Origin: Myxococcales bacterium
Lineage (GTDB): Bacteria > Myxococcota > Myxococcia > Myxococcales > Anaeromyxobacteraceae
DNA length: 8,591 bases
Assembly: GCA_021784495.1 (NCBI GenBank)
Contig: JAJXSQ010000073.1
Span: 1 to 8,591, forward strand
Reading direction: 5' to 3'
Shown piece by piece: positions 1 through 6,785 of this stretch. A program made the position numbers and the translations under genes. Below the pieces are notes generated by a model. That model saw nothing but the letters and a program-made list of their open reading frames with translations, searched no databases and had not been told where the DNA came from. Each line of letters begins with the position of its first letter. The first letter of the stretch is position 1.

Positions 1-801
1 CACCGGTTCTCCGAGGTGCTCTGGCGCGACGCCCCGCTCCTCGCCGGGCTGGGCGCGCCGCCCGGCCCGCGCGTCGCCTGGGCGCTCGCGCCGCCCGGCA
101 CCGCCGGCCGGTGGACGCTCGACCTCGACGGCGCGACCTGGCGGCTCGACGCCGACGACGACGCGGCGGCGATCTCGCTCCACCTGCGCGCCACCGCGGA
201 GGGCGCCCCGGTCCTCGAGGGGAAGAACGGCTACAGCCGGAAGGCGGCCGCGGCCGGCTACGCCAGCGAGTACTACTCGGAGCCGCGCCTGGCGATCGAG
301 GGGACCCTGGGCCTCGCCGGGGCGACGGTCGCGGTCCGGGGCCGGGGCTGGATGGACCGCGAGGTCGGGTCGTCGCAGCTCGCGCCGTCGCAGGTCGGCT
401 GGGACTGGTTCGCGCTCCGGCTCGACGACGGCCGGAGCCTCATGCTCTACCTCCTCCGCCGCGCCGACGGCGCCGTCGACTGGAGCTCCGGGGAGCTCGT
501 CGCCCGGGACGGGACCGCCTCCCCGCTCGCGGCCGGGGAGTTCGAGGTCCGACCGACCGGTCGGTGGAGGAGCCCGGAGACCGGGGCGACCTACCCGTCC
601 GGCTGGCGGGTCGAGGTCCCCGGGGCGCGGCTGTCGCTCGAGGTCCGGCCGGAGCTCGCGGCGGCCGAGGATCGGTCCCGGCTCGTGCCGGGGCTCTTCT
701 ACTGGGAGGGGCCGGTCGAGGTGCGCGCGGGCGGCGCGCGCGCCGGGGAGGGGTACGTGGAGCTGACCGGGTACGGGCCCGGGAGCCGGCCGCCGCTCTG
801 A
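1..801 (+). CDS. CrtC/AttH-family lipocalin-like protein (predicted secreted hydrolase), 5' end missing
   Basis: The reading frame is open from base 1 (first codon CAC), so the gene starts upstream; 266 residues are visible. Family hallmarks in order, numbered from base 1, are YSRK (78-81), the tyrosine/serine-rich stretch SEYYSEPRL, WMDREV (117-122), GWDWF (133-137), LDDGRSLMLY, YWEGPV (234-239) and a terminal GYVELTGY (251-258). These match the COG5621 / CrtC-lipocalin group, which includes carotenoid 1,2-hydratase and the AttH protein. Members usually have about 350 residues and often a signal peptide, so roughly 100 N-terminal residues are missing. In many genomes such genes follow FtsX-type ABC transporter genes; that context would lie outside the window. 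The exact substrate is unknown and carotenoid hydration should not be assumed. One oddity is DREVG, where I recall an aromatic residue (W or F) after DRE in relatives. A GTG at 16 is only an internal valine codon. The family call is firm; the function is not. Confidence 0.85.
   Translation, partial: HRFSEVLWRDAPLLAGLGAPPGPRVAWALAPPGTAGRWTLDLDGATWRLDADDDAAAISLHLRATAEGAPVLEGKNGYSRKAAAAGYASEYYSEPRLAIEGTLGLAGATVAVRGRGWMDREVGSSQLAPSQVGWDWFALRLDDGRSLMLYLLRRADGAVDWSSGELVARDGTASPLAAGEFEVRPTGRWRSPETGATYPSGWRVEVPGARLSLEVRPELAAAEDRSRLVPGLFYWEGPVEVRAGGARAGEGYVELTGYGPGSRPPL
552..565. repeat. Perfect 14-bp palindrome inside the CrtC/AttH-like gene
   Basis: ACCGACCGGTCGGT is its own reverse complement (ACCGACC then GGTCGGT). 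It resembles the operators of some TetR-family repressors, but it lies well inside a coding region, and a 14-bp palindrome is not very unlikely by chance in 8.6 kb of GC-rich DNA. It is recorded as a sequence fact, not as a proven operator. Confidence 0.4.
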
Positions 802-829
802 CGGGGGCGGGCCACCCGCGCCGCCGCGG

Positions 830-838
830 TGGTACAAT
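830..838 (+). promoter_or_regulatory. Extended -10 promoter for the HDOD gene pair
   Basis: TGGTACAAT is an extended -10 (TGn followed by TACAAT at 833-838). It is the only A/T-rich word in the 91-nt gap between the upstream stop codon and the HDOD start. No convincing -35 is seen near 810-816, as is common for TG-extended promoters. Transcription would begin near 845, giving a leader of about 48 nt. This is the most likely promoter for the run of plus-strand genes from 893 onward. Confidence 0.6.
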
Positions 839-892
839 CTCCCGGCGCGGCGCGCGCGTCCGGCGCGCGGACCGCGAAACCCCGGGGGTGCG

Positions 893-2098
893 ATGGGCAC
901 GGCGTTCGATCTCGACCAGGCGATCGTCGACATGGTCTCGCGGGGCGCGGTGAAGATCCCGCCCTACCCGGCGGTCGCCTTCCAGATCGAGAAGCTGATC
1001 CGGGGCGGGAACTACGGGCTGGACGACCTGGCCCGGCTGGTGGCGTCGGATCAGGTGCTCTCCGCGGACGTGCTCCGGGTCTCCAACTCGGTCGTGTACT
1101 CGCGCGGCAGCCCGATCAACTCGGTGAAGGCGGCGGTCGGGAGGATCGGCGCCAAGGACGTCGCGCGCCTGGCGCTCGCCTTCGGGCTCGGCTCCCACGC
1201 CCACGCCGCCGGGCGGCTCGCGAGCCTGCGGCGTCGGGTCTGGCTCGACGCGCTGGCGAGCGCGATGCTCTGCCAGTCGCTCGCCGCCGGGCGGGGGCTC
1301 GCGCCCGACGACGCCTTCGCGGCCGGCCTCCTCCACGACTTCGGGAAGGTGGTCGCGCTCGCCTGCATCGAGGAGATCCTCGAGCGGCGGGAGGACGTCC
1401 CGGCGCGGACCGCCGAGGCGTGGACCGAGACCGTCGATCGCTACCACGTCGAGCTCGGGGTGGTGATGGCCGCGCGGTGGGACCTCCCGGCGAAGCTCTC
1501 CGACGTCATCTCGCTCCACCACGCCGAGTCGGCGGCCGCCGCGGCGGACCGGGAGCTCGTCGACCTGGTGCTGGCCGTGGACGAGGTGGTGCCGCTGCTC
1601 GACGCGCGGACCCACGTGGAGCCGGAGGAGCTGGGCGCGGCCGCGTTCCTGCGCGCGGACGAGGCCAGGCGCGTCGCCCAGGCGCTCACCGGGCTCCCGG
1701 CCTTCGTCGCCTCGTTCGAGACCCCCGAGGCCTTCCGGCCGACCGCCGGCTCGGCCCTGGTGGAGGCTCCCCCGCCGCCCCGGCACCGGAGCGGTCCGCC
1801 CGAGCCGCCCTCCTGGGGGGTGGTGCTCACCACCGGCGGGGCCTCGCGGGAGTACCGGGTGCTGGCCGTGGCCTCCACCCACTTCATGGTCCGGGGGGCG
1901 GCGCCGCTCCCGGAGAACCTGCTCCTCCAGATGAAGGCGCTCAGCAGCCCGCCGCTCGAGGGGTTCGCCTCGGTGAAGCTCTCCTGGCCGGAGGCGGGAG
2001 GCTACACCCTCCTCGTCCAGCCCTACGCGCTCTCGGGCGACGCGCTCGCCCGGTGGAAGGCGATCGTGGCCGAGTCGGCGGCGGAGGGCGCGGGGTGA
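893..2098 (+). CDS. HDOD-domain signalling protein with PilZ-like C-terminal domain (first of a tandem pair)
   Basis: The 401-residue protein starts at ATG 893 after a modest G-rich ribosome site (GGGGG at 884-888). An HDOD domain spans about residues 20-225. It opens with IPPYPAVA (22-29), has the helix signature VLRVSNSVVYSRG (60-72), an intact LLHDFGK (146-152, H148/D149), YHVELG (184-189) and SLHH (207-210). HDOD proteins are HD-superfamily regulators, generally thought non-catalytic, found in signalling, motility and stress circuits. After a Pro-rich linker (290-307), residues about 308-395 look like a PilZ-type beta barrel (VASTHFMVRG, PLPENLLLQ, SVKLSW, QPYALSGDALARW). The c-di-GMP signatures RxxxR and [D/N]xSxxG are not evident, so nucleotide binding is doubtful. 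The protein is probably cytoplasmic; I see no membrane segment. The next gene is a close paralogue overlapping by 4 nt. The domain call is sure for HDOD and moderate for PilZ-like; the pathway is unknown. Confidence 0.9.
   Translation: MGTAFDLDQAIVDMVSRGAVKIPPYPAVAFQIEKLIRGGNYGLDDLARLVASDQVLSADVLRVSNSVVYSRGSPINSVKAAVGRIGAKDVARLALAFGLGSHAHAAGRLASLRRRVWLDALASAMLCQSLAAGRGLAPDDAFAAGLLHDFGKVVALACIEEILERREDVPARTAEAWTETVDRYHVELGVVMAARWDLPAKLSDVISLHHAESAAAAADRELVDLVLAVDEVVPLLDARTHVEPEELGAAAFLRADEARRVAQALTGLPAFVASFETPEAFRPTAGSALVEAPPPPRHRSGPPEPPSWGVVLTTGGASREYRVLAVASTHFMVRGAAPLPENLLLQMKALSSPPLEGFASVKLSWPEAGGYTLLVQPYALSGDALARWKAIVAESAAEGAG
2083..2088 (+). promoter_or_regulatory. Ribosome binding site fixing the GTG start of the second HDOD gene
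   Basis: GGAGGG lies 6 nt before the GTG at 2095 and sits inside the last codons of the first HDOD gene. It explains why translation starts at 2095 and not at any upstream codon in that frame. With the GTGA stop/start overlap it indicates translational coupling. Confidence 0.75.
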
Positions 2099-3279
2099 CC
2101 GCGCCCGCCGCCTGGGGCGCCGAGGTCGATCTGGACCGCGCGATCGGCGAGCTGGCGCGGCGCGGCGACGTGGAGATCCCCCCGTATCCGGCCGTCGCGC
2201 TCCGGATCGAGCGGCTCGTCGCCGGGGGCGACTTCGGGCTCGACGAGCTCGGCCGGATCGTCCAGGCCGACCAGGCCCTCGCCGCGGACGTGCTCCGCTG
2301 CGCCAACTCCGCCGCCTACGCCCGGGGGGAGCCGGTGGCGTCGCTCCCCCAGGCGGTGGCGCGGATCGGCGCCGGGGAGCTGTCGCGGATCGCCCTCGCC
2401 TCGGCGCTGGGCGGCCGGGCGCTGGCGCGGGGGCCGCTGGCGTCGCTCCGGCGACGGGCCTGGCACGAGGCGATCGCGGCGGCGGTGCTGGCCCGCGACC
2501 TGGCCCGGAGCCGCGGGCTCCCCGCCGAGGACGCCTTCGCCTGCGGGCTCCTCCACGACTTCGGGCGGGTGCTCGCCGTCGAGTGCCTCGAGCGGCTCGC
2601 CAGCGGCGCCCGGACCGCGCGGCCGATGCCGGCCCGCTTCTGGGAGGCGGTGGTGGATCGCCAGCACCTCGCGCTCGGCGCGCTCATCGGCGAGCGCTGG
2701 GAGCTGCCGGCGGTGCTGGTCGAGGCGATCACCCGCCACCACGAGGAGGCGCCGGCCGGCGCCCGGGCGCCCGGGCTCCTCCGGATCCTGGCGCTGGTGG
2801 ACCGGCTCGTCCACCTCCTCGAGGATCGGAGCGCCGTCTCGCTCGCCGACGTGATGGCCGTGCAGTCGCTCCCCGACGCCGAGGCGGCGGCGGTCCTGCG
2901 CGCGGTCGAGGCGGTCCCCGAGCTGGTCCTGGCGTTCGAGCGCGTGGCCCCGGCGGGGGATCGATCCCTCGTCGCGCCGCCGGCGCGGCCCGCGGCGCGC
3001 GCGCCCGGCGAGCCGCTCCGACTCCGGGTGGGCGACGCGTCCTACGACGTCACCGGCTTCGCGCGGGATCAGCTGATCGCGCGGGGGAGCGCCCCGCTCC
3101 TGGAGGGCGCGCTCCTCGAGGTCGAGCTCTCCGGGCCGGCACCGACCCGCTTCCACGCCCGGGTCCTGGTCTCCTGGGAGGACGCCCGGGGGCGCTGGGG
3201 GGTGGTCCTCATGCCCTTCGCGCTCGGCGGCGCGGCGCTCCTCCGCTGGCACGGGCTCGCGGGGGTGGCGGAGGGGTAG
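2095..3279 (+). CDS. HDOD-domain signalling protein with PilZ-like C-terminal domain (second of a tandem pair)
   Basis: The 394-residue protein starts at GTG 2095, overlapping the previous stop codon as GTGA. The same frame is open further upstream, but that part is only an Arg/Gly-rich shadow of the first HDOD gene. The layout copies the neighbour: IPPYPAVA (28-35), VLRCANSAAYARG (66-78), PLASLRRRAW (114-123), LLHDFGR (152-158, H154/D155), an H191 segment (RQHLALG), RHH (214-216), a Pro/Ala linker near 290-305 and a PilZ-like domain at about 306-386 (LRVGDASYDV, LIARGSAPL, VLVSWEDARG, MPFALGGAALLRW). The two proteins align almost without gaps over the first 160 residues and many positions are identical, so they arose by duplication. 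RxxxR and [D/N]xSxxG are again absent. Tight coupling suggests the two products work together, possibly as a heterodimer; this is inference. Target and signal are unknown. Confidence 0.9.
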   Translation: MTAPAAWGAEVDLDRAIGELARRGDVEIPPYPAVALRIERLVAGGDFGLDELGRIVQADQALAADVLRCANSAAYARGEPVASLPQAVARIGAGELSRIALASALGGRALARGPLASLRRRAWHEAIAAAVLARDLARSRGLPAEDAFACGLLHDFGRVLAVECLERLASGARTARPMPARFWEAVVDRQHLALGALIGERWELPAVLVEAITRHHEEAPAGARAPGLLRILALVDRLVHLLEDRSAVSLADVMAVQSLPDAEAAAVLRAVEAVPELVLAFERVAPAGDRSLVAPPARPAARAPGEPLRLRVGDASYDVTGFARDQLIARGSAPLLEGALLEVELSGPAPTRFHARVLVSWEDARGRWGVVLMPFALGGAALLRWHGLAGVAEG

Positions 3280-3280
3280 G

Positions 3281-3320
3281 GCCGGCCCCGCACCGGCGGG
3301 CTGCGCGCGCGGCGCGCGCC
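3281..3320. repeat. GC-only dyads between the second HDOD gene and aceK
   Basis: The 56-nt gap contains GCCGG/CCGGC (3281-3285 with 3293-3297), an alternative CCCGC/GCGGG pair (3287-3291 with 3296-3300) and the self-complementary GGCGCGCGCC (3311-3320). No T-tract follows, so an intrinsic terminator is not supported. These dyads could attenuate or space transcription into aceK, or simply reflect base composition. Confidence 0.3.
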
Positions 3321-3335
3321 GGCTAGGAGAGGATC

Positions 3336-5063
3336 ATGGGGGATCCCCGCTCCGCGGCCGTCCGGGCCGGCGTCTCGGCGATCCTCGCCGGCTTCGACCG
3401 GTACCTCGCGCGGCGCTCGGACGTCACCCGGCGGGCGGCCGACCGCTTCCGCAGGCGCGACTGGGCCGGCACCCAGGCCGACGCCCGGGAGCGGCTCGAC
3501 CTGCGGGACCAGGCGATGCTCGAGACCGTGGGCGGCGTCCGCGCCGAGCTCGGCGGCGCGGCGCGCGAGCGGGCGATCTGGGCGCGGATGAAGGAGCGCT
3601 TCGCCGCCGAGGTGGCGCCGCGCTCCGAGGGCGAGATCGCCACCACCTTCTTCAGCTCGGTCACCCGGCGGGTCTTCGAGACGACCGGGATCGACCCGGA
3701 CATCGAGTTCCTCTCCCCCGGCCTCCCGCGGACCGAGGCCGGCGGCGAGCCCGTCCACCTCCGGTTCCCCCGGCGGCTCACCTCCGCGGCGCTCCTCGGC
3801 GACGTCCTCGCCGCCTTCCCGCTCGGGGTGCCCTGGGCCGATCTCGACGCCGAGCTGGCGCTGGCGGGCGCGGAGCTCGATCACCACCTCCGGCTCCTCG
3901 ACGACCGCCAGCCGGTCGACGCGGCGGAGGTGATCCGGGCGGTCTTCTTCCGGGGGAAGGGGGCCTACCTCGTGGGCCGGCTCCGGCGCGGGGCGCGCCT
4001 CACGCCGCTGGTCCTCTCGCTGGTCCACGAGGCCGACGGGCTCCACCTCGACGCCGCGCTCTTCACCCACGAGGAGGCGTCGATCGTCTTCAGCTTCACC
4101 CGGGCCTACTTCCACGTCGACGTCGATCGCCCCGGCGACCTGGTCGCGTTCCTGGCCACCCTGCTCCCGCACAAGCGGACCAGCGAGCTCTACGCCGCCA
4201 TCGGGTTCGAGAAGCACGCCAAGACGGAGCTCTACCGGGAGGTGGTGCGCCACCTCGCCGAGACCGGCGAGCGGTTCGTCCCGGCCCGCGGCGACCGGGG
4301 GCTGGTGATGAGCGTCTTCACCCTGCCGTCGCTCGACGTGATCTTCAAGGTCATCAAGGACCGCTTCCCGCCGCCCAAGCAGACCACCCGGCGCGAGATC
4401 ATGGCCAAGTACCGGCACGTGTTCCACCACGACCGGGCCGGGCGGCTGGTCGACGCCGCCGAGTTCGAGCGGCTCGCCTTCCCCGTCGATCGGTTCTCGG
4501 AGCCGGTGCTGGCGGAGCTCTCCGCCCTCTGCGGCGAGACCGTCCGGGCGCGGGGAGACCGGCTCGAGCTGGCGCACGCCTACCTGGAGCGCCGCGTCAC
4601 CCCGCTCAACCTCCTCGTCCGGGAGGTCGACGAGTGGACCGCGCGCCTGGCGGTCCTCGACTTCGGCCAGGCGCTCCGGGACCTGGCGGCCACCAACACC
4701 TTCCCCGGCGACATGCTCCTCAAGAACTTCGGCGTCACCCGGCAGGGCCGGGTGATCTTCTACGACTACGACGAGCTGGCCCTGCTCACCGACTGCCAGT
4801 TCCGCGACCTGCCGGCGGCCCGCGACGACGGCGAGGAGACGAGCGGCGAGCCCTGGTTCTACGTCGGGGATCGGGACATCTTCCCGGCGGAGTTCCTCCC
4901 CTTCCTCGGGCTGCAGGGGCGGCTGCGCGAGGTCTTCCTCGCCGCCCACGGGGACCTCCTCGGCGCCCGGTCCTGGCGCGAGTACCAGGAGCGGATCCGC
5001 GCCGGCGAGATCATGGACATCTACCCCTACCCGGAGGCGCAGCGGCTGCGCCACGCGCGGTAG
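3336..5063 (+). CDS. aceK: Isocitrate dehydrogenase kinase/phosphatase AceK
   Basis: AceK phosphorylates isocitrate dehydrogenase to switch it off, sending isocitrate into the glyoxylate shunt, and removes the phosphate to restore TCA flux. The 575 residues match the E. coli enzyme end to end (about 578). The N-terminal regulatory half (1-310) has TTFFSSVTRRVF (103-114), typical of the family. The kinase/phosphatase half shows RGLVMSVFTLPS (321-332, ATP loop), FKVIKDRFPPPK (337-348, with K338 as the ATP lysine), YRHVFHHDRAGRLVD (359-373, with D373 matching E. coli phosphatase residue D371), ERRVTPLN (418-425), FPGDMLLKNFGVTR (456-469, catalytic D459 and N464) and FYDYDE (475-480, metal-binding D477). 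All key residues are present, so it should be active. ATG 3336 is fixed by AGGAG at 3325-3329, 6 nt upstream. In enterobacteria aceK follows aceB and aceA; here it follows two HDOD genes and lies 12 nt before pgm. The protein is cytoplasmic. Confidence 0.97.
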   Translation: MGDPRSAAVRAGVSAILAGFDRYLARRSDVTRRAADRFRRRDWAGTQADARERLDLRDQAMLETVGGVRAELGGAARERAIWARMKERFAAEVAPRSEGEIATTFFSSVTRRVFETTGIDPDIEFLSPGLPRTEAGGEPVHLRFPRRLTSAALLGDVLAAFPLGVPWADLDAELALAGAELDHHLRLLDDRQPVDAAEVIRAVFFRGKGAYLVGRLRRGARLTPLVLSLVHEADGLHLDAALFTHEEASIVFSFTRAYFHVDVDRPGDLVAFLATLLPHKRTSELYAAIGFEKHAKTELYREVVRHLAETGERFVPARGDRGLVMSVFTLPSLDVIFKVIKDRFPPPKQTTRREIMAKYRHVFHHDRAGRLVDAAEFERLAFPVDRFSEPVLAELSALCGETVRARGDRLELAHAYLERRVTPLNLLVREVDEWTARLAVLDFGQALRDLAATNTFPGDMLLKNFGVTRQGRVIFYDYDELALLTDCQFRDLPAARDDGEETSGEPWFYVGDRDIFPAEFLPFLGLQGRLREVFLAAHGDLLGARSWREYQERIRAGEIMDIYPYPEAQRLRHAR

Positions 5064-5066
5064 ACT
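5061..5066 (+). promoter_or_regulatory. Possible -10 box overlapping the aceK stop codon, ahead of pgm
   Basis: GGTAGACTCCGGGG resembles GGTACAATCTCCCGG, the box before the first HDOD gene. TAGACT at 5061-5066 would place the transcript start at about 5072-5075, so pgm mRNA would be nearly leaderless. That fits the lack of a good ribosome site at the right spacing (only GGGGA, 2 nt before the ATG). The match is short, no TG extension or -35 is visible, and simple read-through from aceK is equally possible. Confidence 0.3.
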
Positions 5067-5075
5067 CCGGGGACC

Positions 5076-6746
5076 ATGACCGATCCGCTCGCCGGCGCGC
5101 CGACCCCCCACCCGCTCGCCGGCACGCCCGCGCCCAGGGACCGGCTCGTCGACGTCGGGGAGCTGCTCCGCCGCTACGCGTCCGACGCCCCCGATCCGGC
5201 CGCCCCGGCGGAGCGGGTCGCGTTCGGCACCTCGGGCCACCGCGGCAGCGCCCTCCGCCGCAGCTTCAACGAGCCGCACATCCTGGCGATCGCCCAGGCG
5301 ATCGCCGAGCACCGGGCGGCGCGGGGGGTGGACGGTCCGCTCTTCGTCGGGCGCGACACCCACGCGCTCTCAACGCCGGCCGAGCTGACCGCGCTCGAGG
5401 TGCTCGCCGCGAACGGCGTGCAGGTGATCCGGTCCGCGGGCGGCGCGCCGGTGCCGACCCCGGTGATCTCCCACGCCATCCTCGGCCACAACCGCGGGCG
5501 CCGGGCCGGGTTCGCCGACGGGATCGTCGTCACCCCGTCACACAACCCCCCGGAGGACGGCGGGATCAAGTACGACCCGCCGACCGGCGGGCCGGCCGAC
5601 GCCGAGGTCACCGGCTGGATCGAGCGGCGCGCCAACGAGCTGCTCGCCGGCGGGAACCGCGGGGTGCGGCGGCTCCCCTCGGCCCGCGCGCTGGCCGCCC
5701 CCACCACCTCCGAGCGCGATCTCGCGACCCCTTACGTCCGGGACCTGGGCGCGGCCATCGATCTCGACGCCGTCCGGGGCGCGACGCTGCGGCTCGGCGT
5801 CGATCCGCTCGGGGGGGCGAGCGCCGGGTACTGGGAGGTGATCGCGCGCGAGCTCGGGATCGAGGTCGCGGTGACCAACCCGGCCATCGATCCGACCTTC
5901 GGCTTCATGCCGCTCGATCACGACGGCCGGATCCGGATGGACTGCTCCTCCCCCTGGGCGATGGCGAACCTGGTGAAGCTCAAGGACCGCTTCGACCTCG
6001 CCTTCGGGAACGATCCGGACGCGGATCGGCACGGGATCGTCACCCCCTCGGCCGGCCTCATGAACCCGAACCACTTCCTCGCGGTGGCGATCGACCACCT
6101 CTTCCGGAGCCGGCCGGGCTGGCCGGCGGGCGCGGCGGTCGGCAAGACCCTCGTCTCGTCGGCGCTCATCGACCGGGTCGCGGCGCGCCTCGGCCGGCGG
6201 CTTCACGAGGTGCCGGTCGGCTTCAAGTGGTTCGTCCCCGGGCTCCTCGACGGGTCGATCGGGTTCGGCGGCGAGGAGAGCGCCGGGGCCTCCTTCCTGC
6301 GGCGGGACGGGACGGTCTGGACGACCGACAAGGACGGGATCCTCCTCGACCTGCTCGCCGCCGAGATCCGCGCCCGGACCGGCCGCGATCTCGGCGAGCG
6401 GTACCTCGAGCTGACCGCCGCGCTCGGCGCGCCCGCCTACGCCCGGATCGACGCCCCCGCCACCCCCGCGGAGAAGGCGGCGCTCGGCCGGCTGTCGCCG
6501 TCGGCGGTCCGGGCCGGGTCGCTGGCCGGCGAGCCGATCACCGCCGTCCTCACCCGCGCCCCCGGGAACGGGGCGCCGATCGGCGGGCTCAAGGTGGTCA
6601 CCGCCAGCGGATGGTTCGCCGCGCGCCCCTCGGGGACGGAGGACATCTCCAAGATTTACGCCGAGAGCTTCCGCGGCGAGGCCCACCTCGCGCGGATCCT
6701 CGACGAGGCGCGGGCCATCGTGGCGGCGGCCGCCCGCGAGGGCTGA
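5076..6746 (+). CDS. pgm: Phosphoglucomutase, alpha-D-glucose-specific
   Basis: The enzyme interconverts glucose 1-phosphate and glucose 6-phosphate, linking central carbon metabolism to glycogen, trehalose and nucleotide-sugar synthesis in the cytoplasm. The 556 residues match E. coli Pgm (546) throughout. Visible features are FGTSGHRGS (50-58); the phosphoserine loop TPSHNPPEDGGIKY (153-166, S155 being phosphorylated); GVDPLGG (241-247); the metal loop NDPDADRHG (312-320, D313/D315/D317 binding Mg); GLMNPNH (327-333); KTLVSSALIDR (357-367); VPVGFKWF (379-386); the sugar-binding GGEES (398-402); and the phosphate-binding RPSGTED (517-523). Strict conservation with the Pgm group (not PgcA or ManB/GlmM types) gives the name. 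The N-terminus carries an extra PLAG-type segment ahead of the usual HPLAGxPAP opening. Start ATG 5076 is 12 nt after aceK stops, and no better start is seen. Confidence 0.97.
   Translation: MTDPLAGAPTPHPLAGTPAPRDRLVDVGELLRRYASDAPDPAAPAERVAFGTSGHRGSALRRSFNEPHILAIAQAIAEHRAARGVDGPLFVGRDTHALSTPAELTALEVLAANGVQVIRSAGGAPVPTPVISHAILGHNRGRRAGFADGIVVTPSHNPPEDGGIKYDPPTGGPADAEVTGWIERRANELLAGGNRGVRRLPSARALAAPTTSERDLATPYVRDLGAAIDLDAVRGATLRLGVDPLGGASAGYWEVIARELGIEVAVTNPAIDPTFGFMPLDHDGRIRMDCSSPWAMANLVKLKDRFDLAFGNDPDADRHGIVTPSAGLMNPNHFLAVAIDHLFRSRPGWPAGAAVGKTLVSSALIDRVAARLGRRLHEVPVGFKWFVPGLLDGSIGFGGEESAGASFLRRDGTVWTTDKDGILLDLLAAEIRARTGRDLGERYLELTAALGAPAYARIDAPATPAEKAALGRLSPSAVRAGSLAGEPITAVLTRAPGNGAPIGGLKVVTASGWFAARPSGTEDISKIYAESFRGEAHLARILDEARAIVAAAAREG
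5085..5123 (+). repeat. 27-nt-period direct repeat at the start of pgm
   Basis: CCGCTCGCCGGC occurs at 5085-5096 and again at 5112-5123. The units encode PLAGAPTP and PLAGTPAP. The second copy matches the usual family N-terminus (HPLAGxPAP), so the first looks like a recent in-frame duplication of 9 codons, or an extension created by it. Confidence 0.6.
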
Positions 6747-6747
6747 C

Positions 6748-6773
6748 CGCGGCGGGGGCGGGTGGGCGCCGCG
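6748..6773 (+). repeat. Hairpin with G-rich loop between pgm and the YeeZ-like gene
   Basis: CGCGGCG (6748-6754) pairs with CGCCGCG (6767-6773), a perfect 7-bp stem. The 12-nt loop GGGGCGGGTGGG is purine-rich, and the next gene's GGAGG ribosome site begins 2 nt after the stem. No T-tract follows, so it is unlikely to be an intrinsic terminator. It may affect ribosome access or transcript stability. Confidence 0.4.
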
Positions 6774-6774
6774 C

Positions 6775-6779
6775 GGAGG
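6775..6779 (+). promoter_or_regulatory. Ribosome binding site fixing the YeeZ-like start at ATG 6786
   Basis: GGAGG stands 6 nt before ATG 6786, whereas the in-frame GTG at 6762 lies inside the hairpin loop and would add a basic MGAARRRA segment before the Rossmann strand. The ATG is therefore preferred. Confidence 0.75.
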
Positions 6780-6785
6780 CGGGCG

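Noticed and set aside
829..2094. Upstream extension of the second HDOD frame, giving an apparent 816-residue protein
   Set aside because: The extension is an Arg/Gly/Ala-rich out-of-frame shadow of the first HDOD gene. A strong ribosome site and GTG at 2095 mark the real start.
3069..5363. 764-residue minus-strand open frame opposite aceK
   Set aside because: No domain pattern is visible, the composition is Glu/Arg/Gly/Val-rich, and the plus strand encodes a full AceK here. It is an antisense shadow.
5811..5817. G7 run in pgm as a possible frameshift or slippage site
   Set aside because: It encodes the conserved DPLGGAS segment and the frame is intact on both sides, so there is no sign of frameshifting.
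6762..6785. GTG 6762 as the start of the YeeZ-like gene
   Set aside because: It lies in a hairpin loop without a spaced ribosome site and adds a non-conserved basic segment. ATG 6786 has GGAGG 6 nt upstream and begins right at the Rossmann strand.
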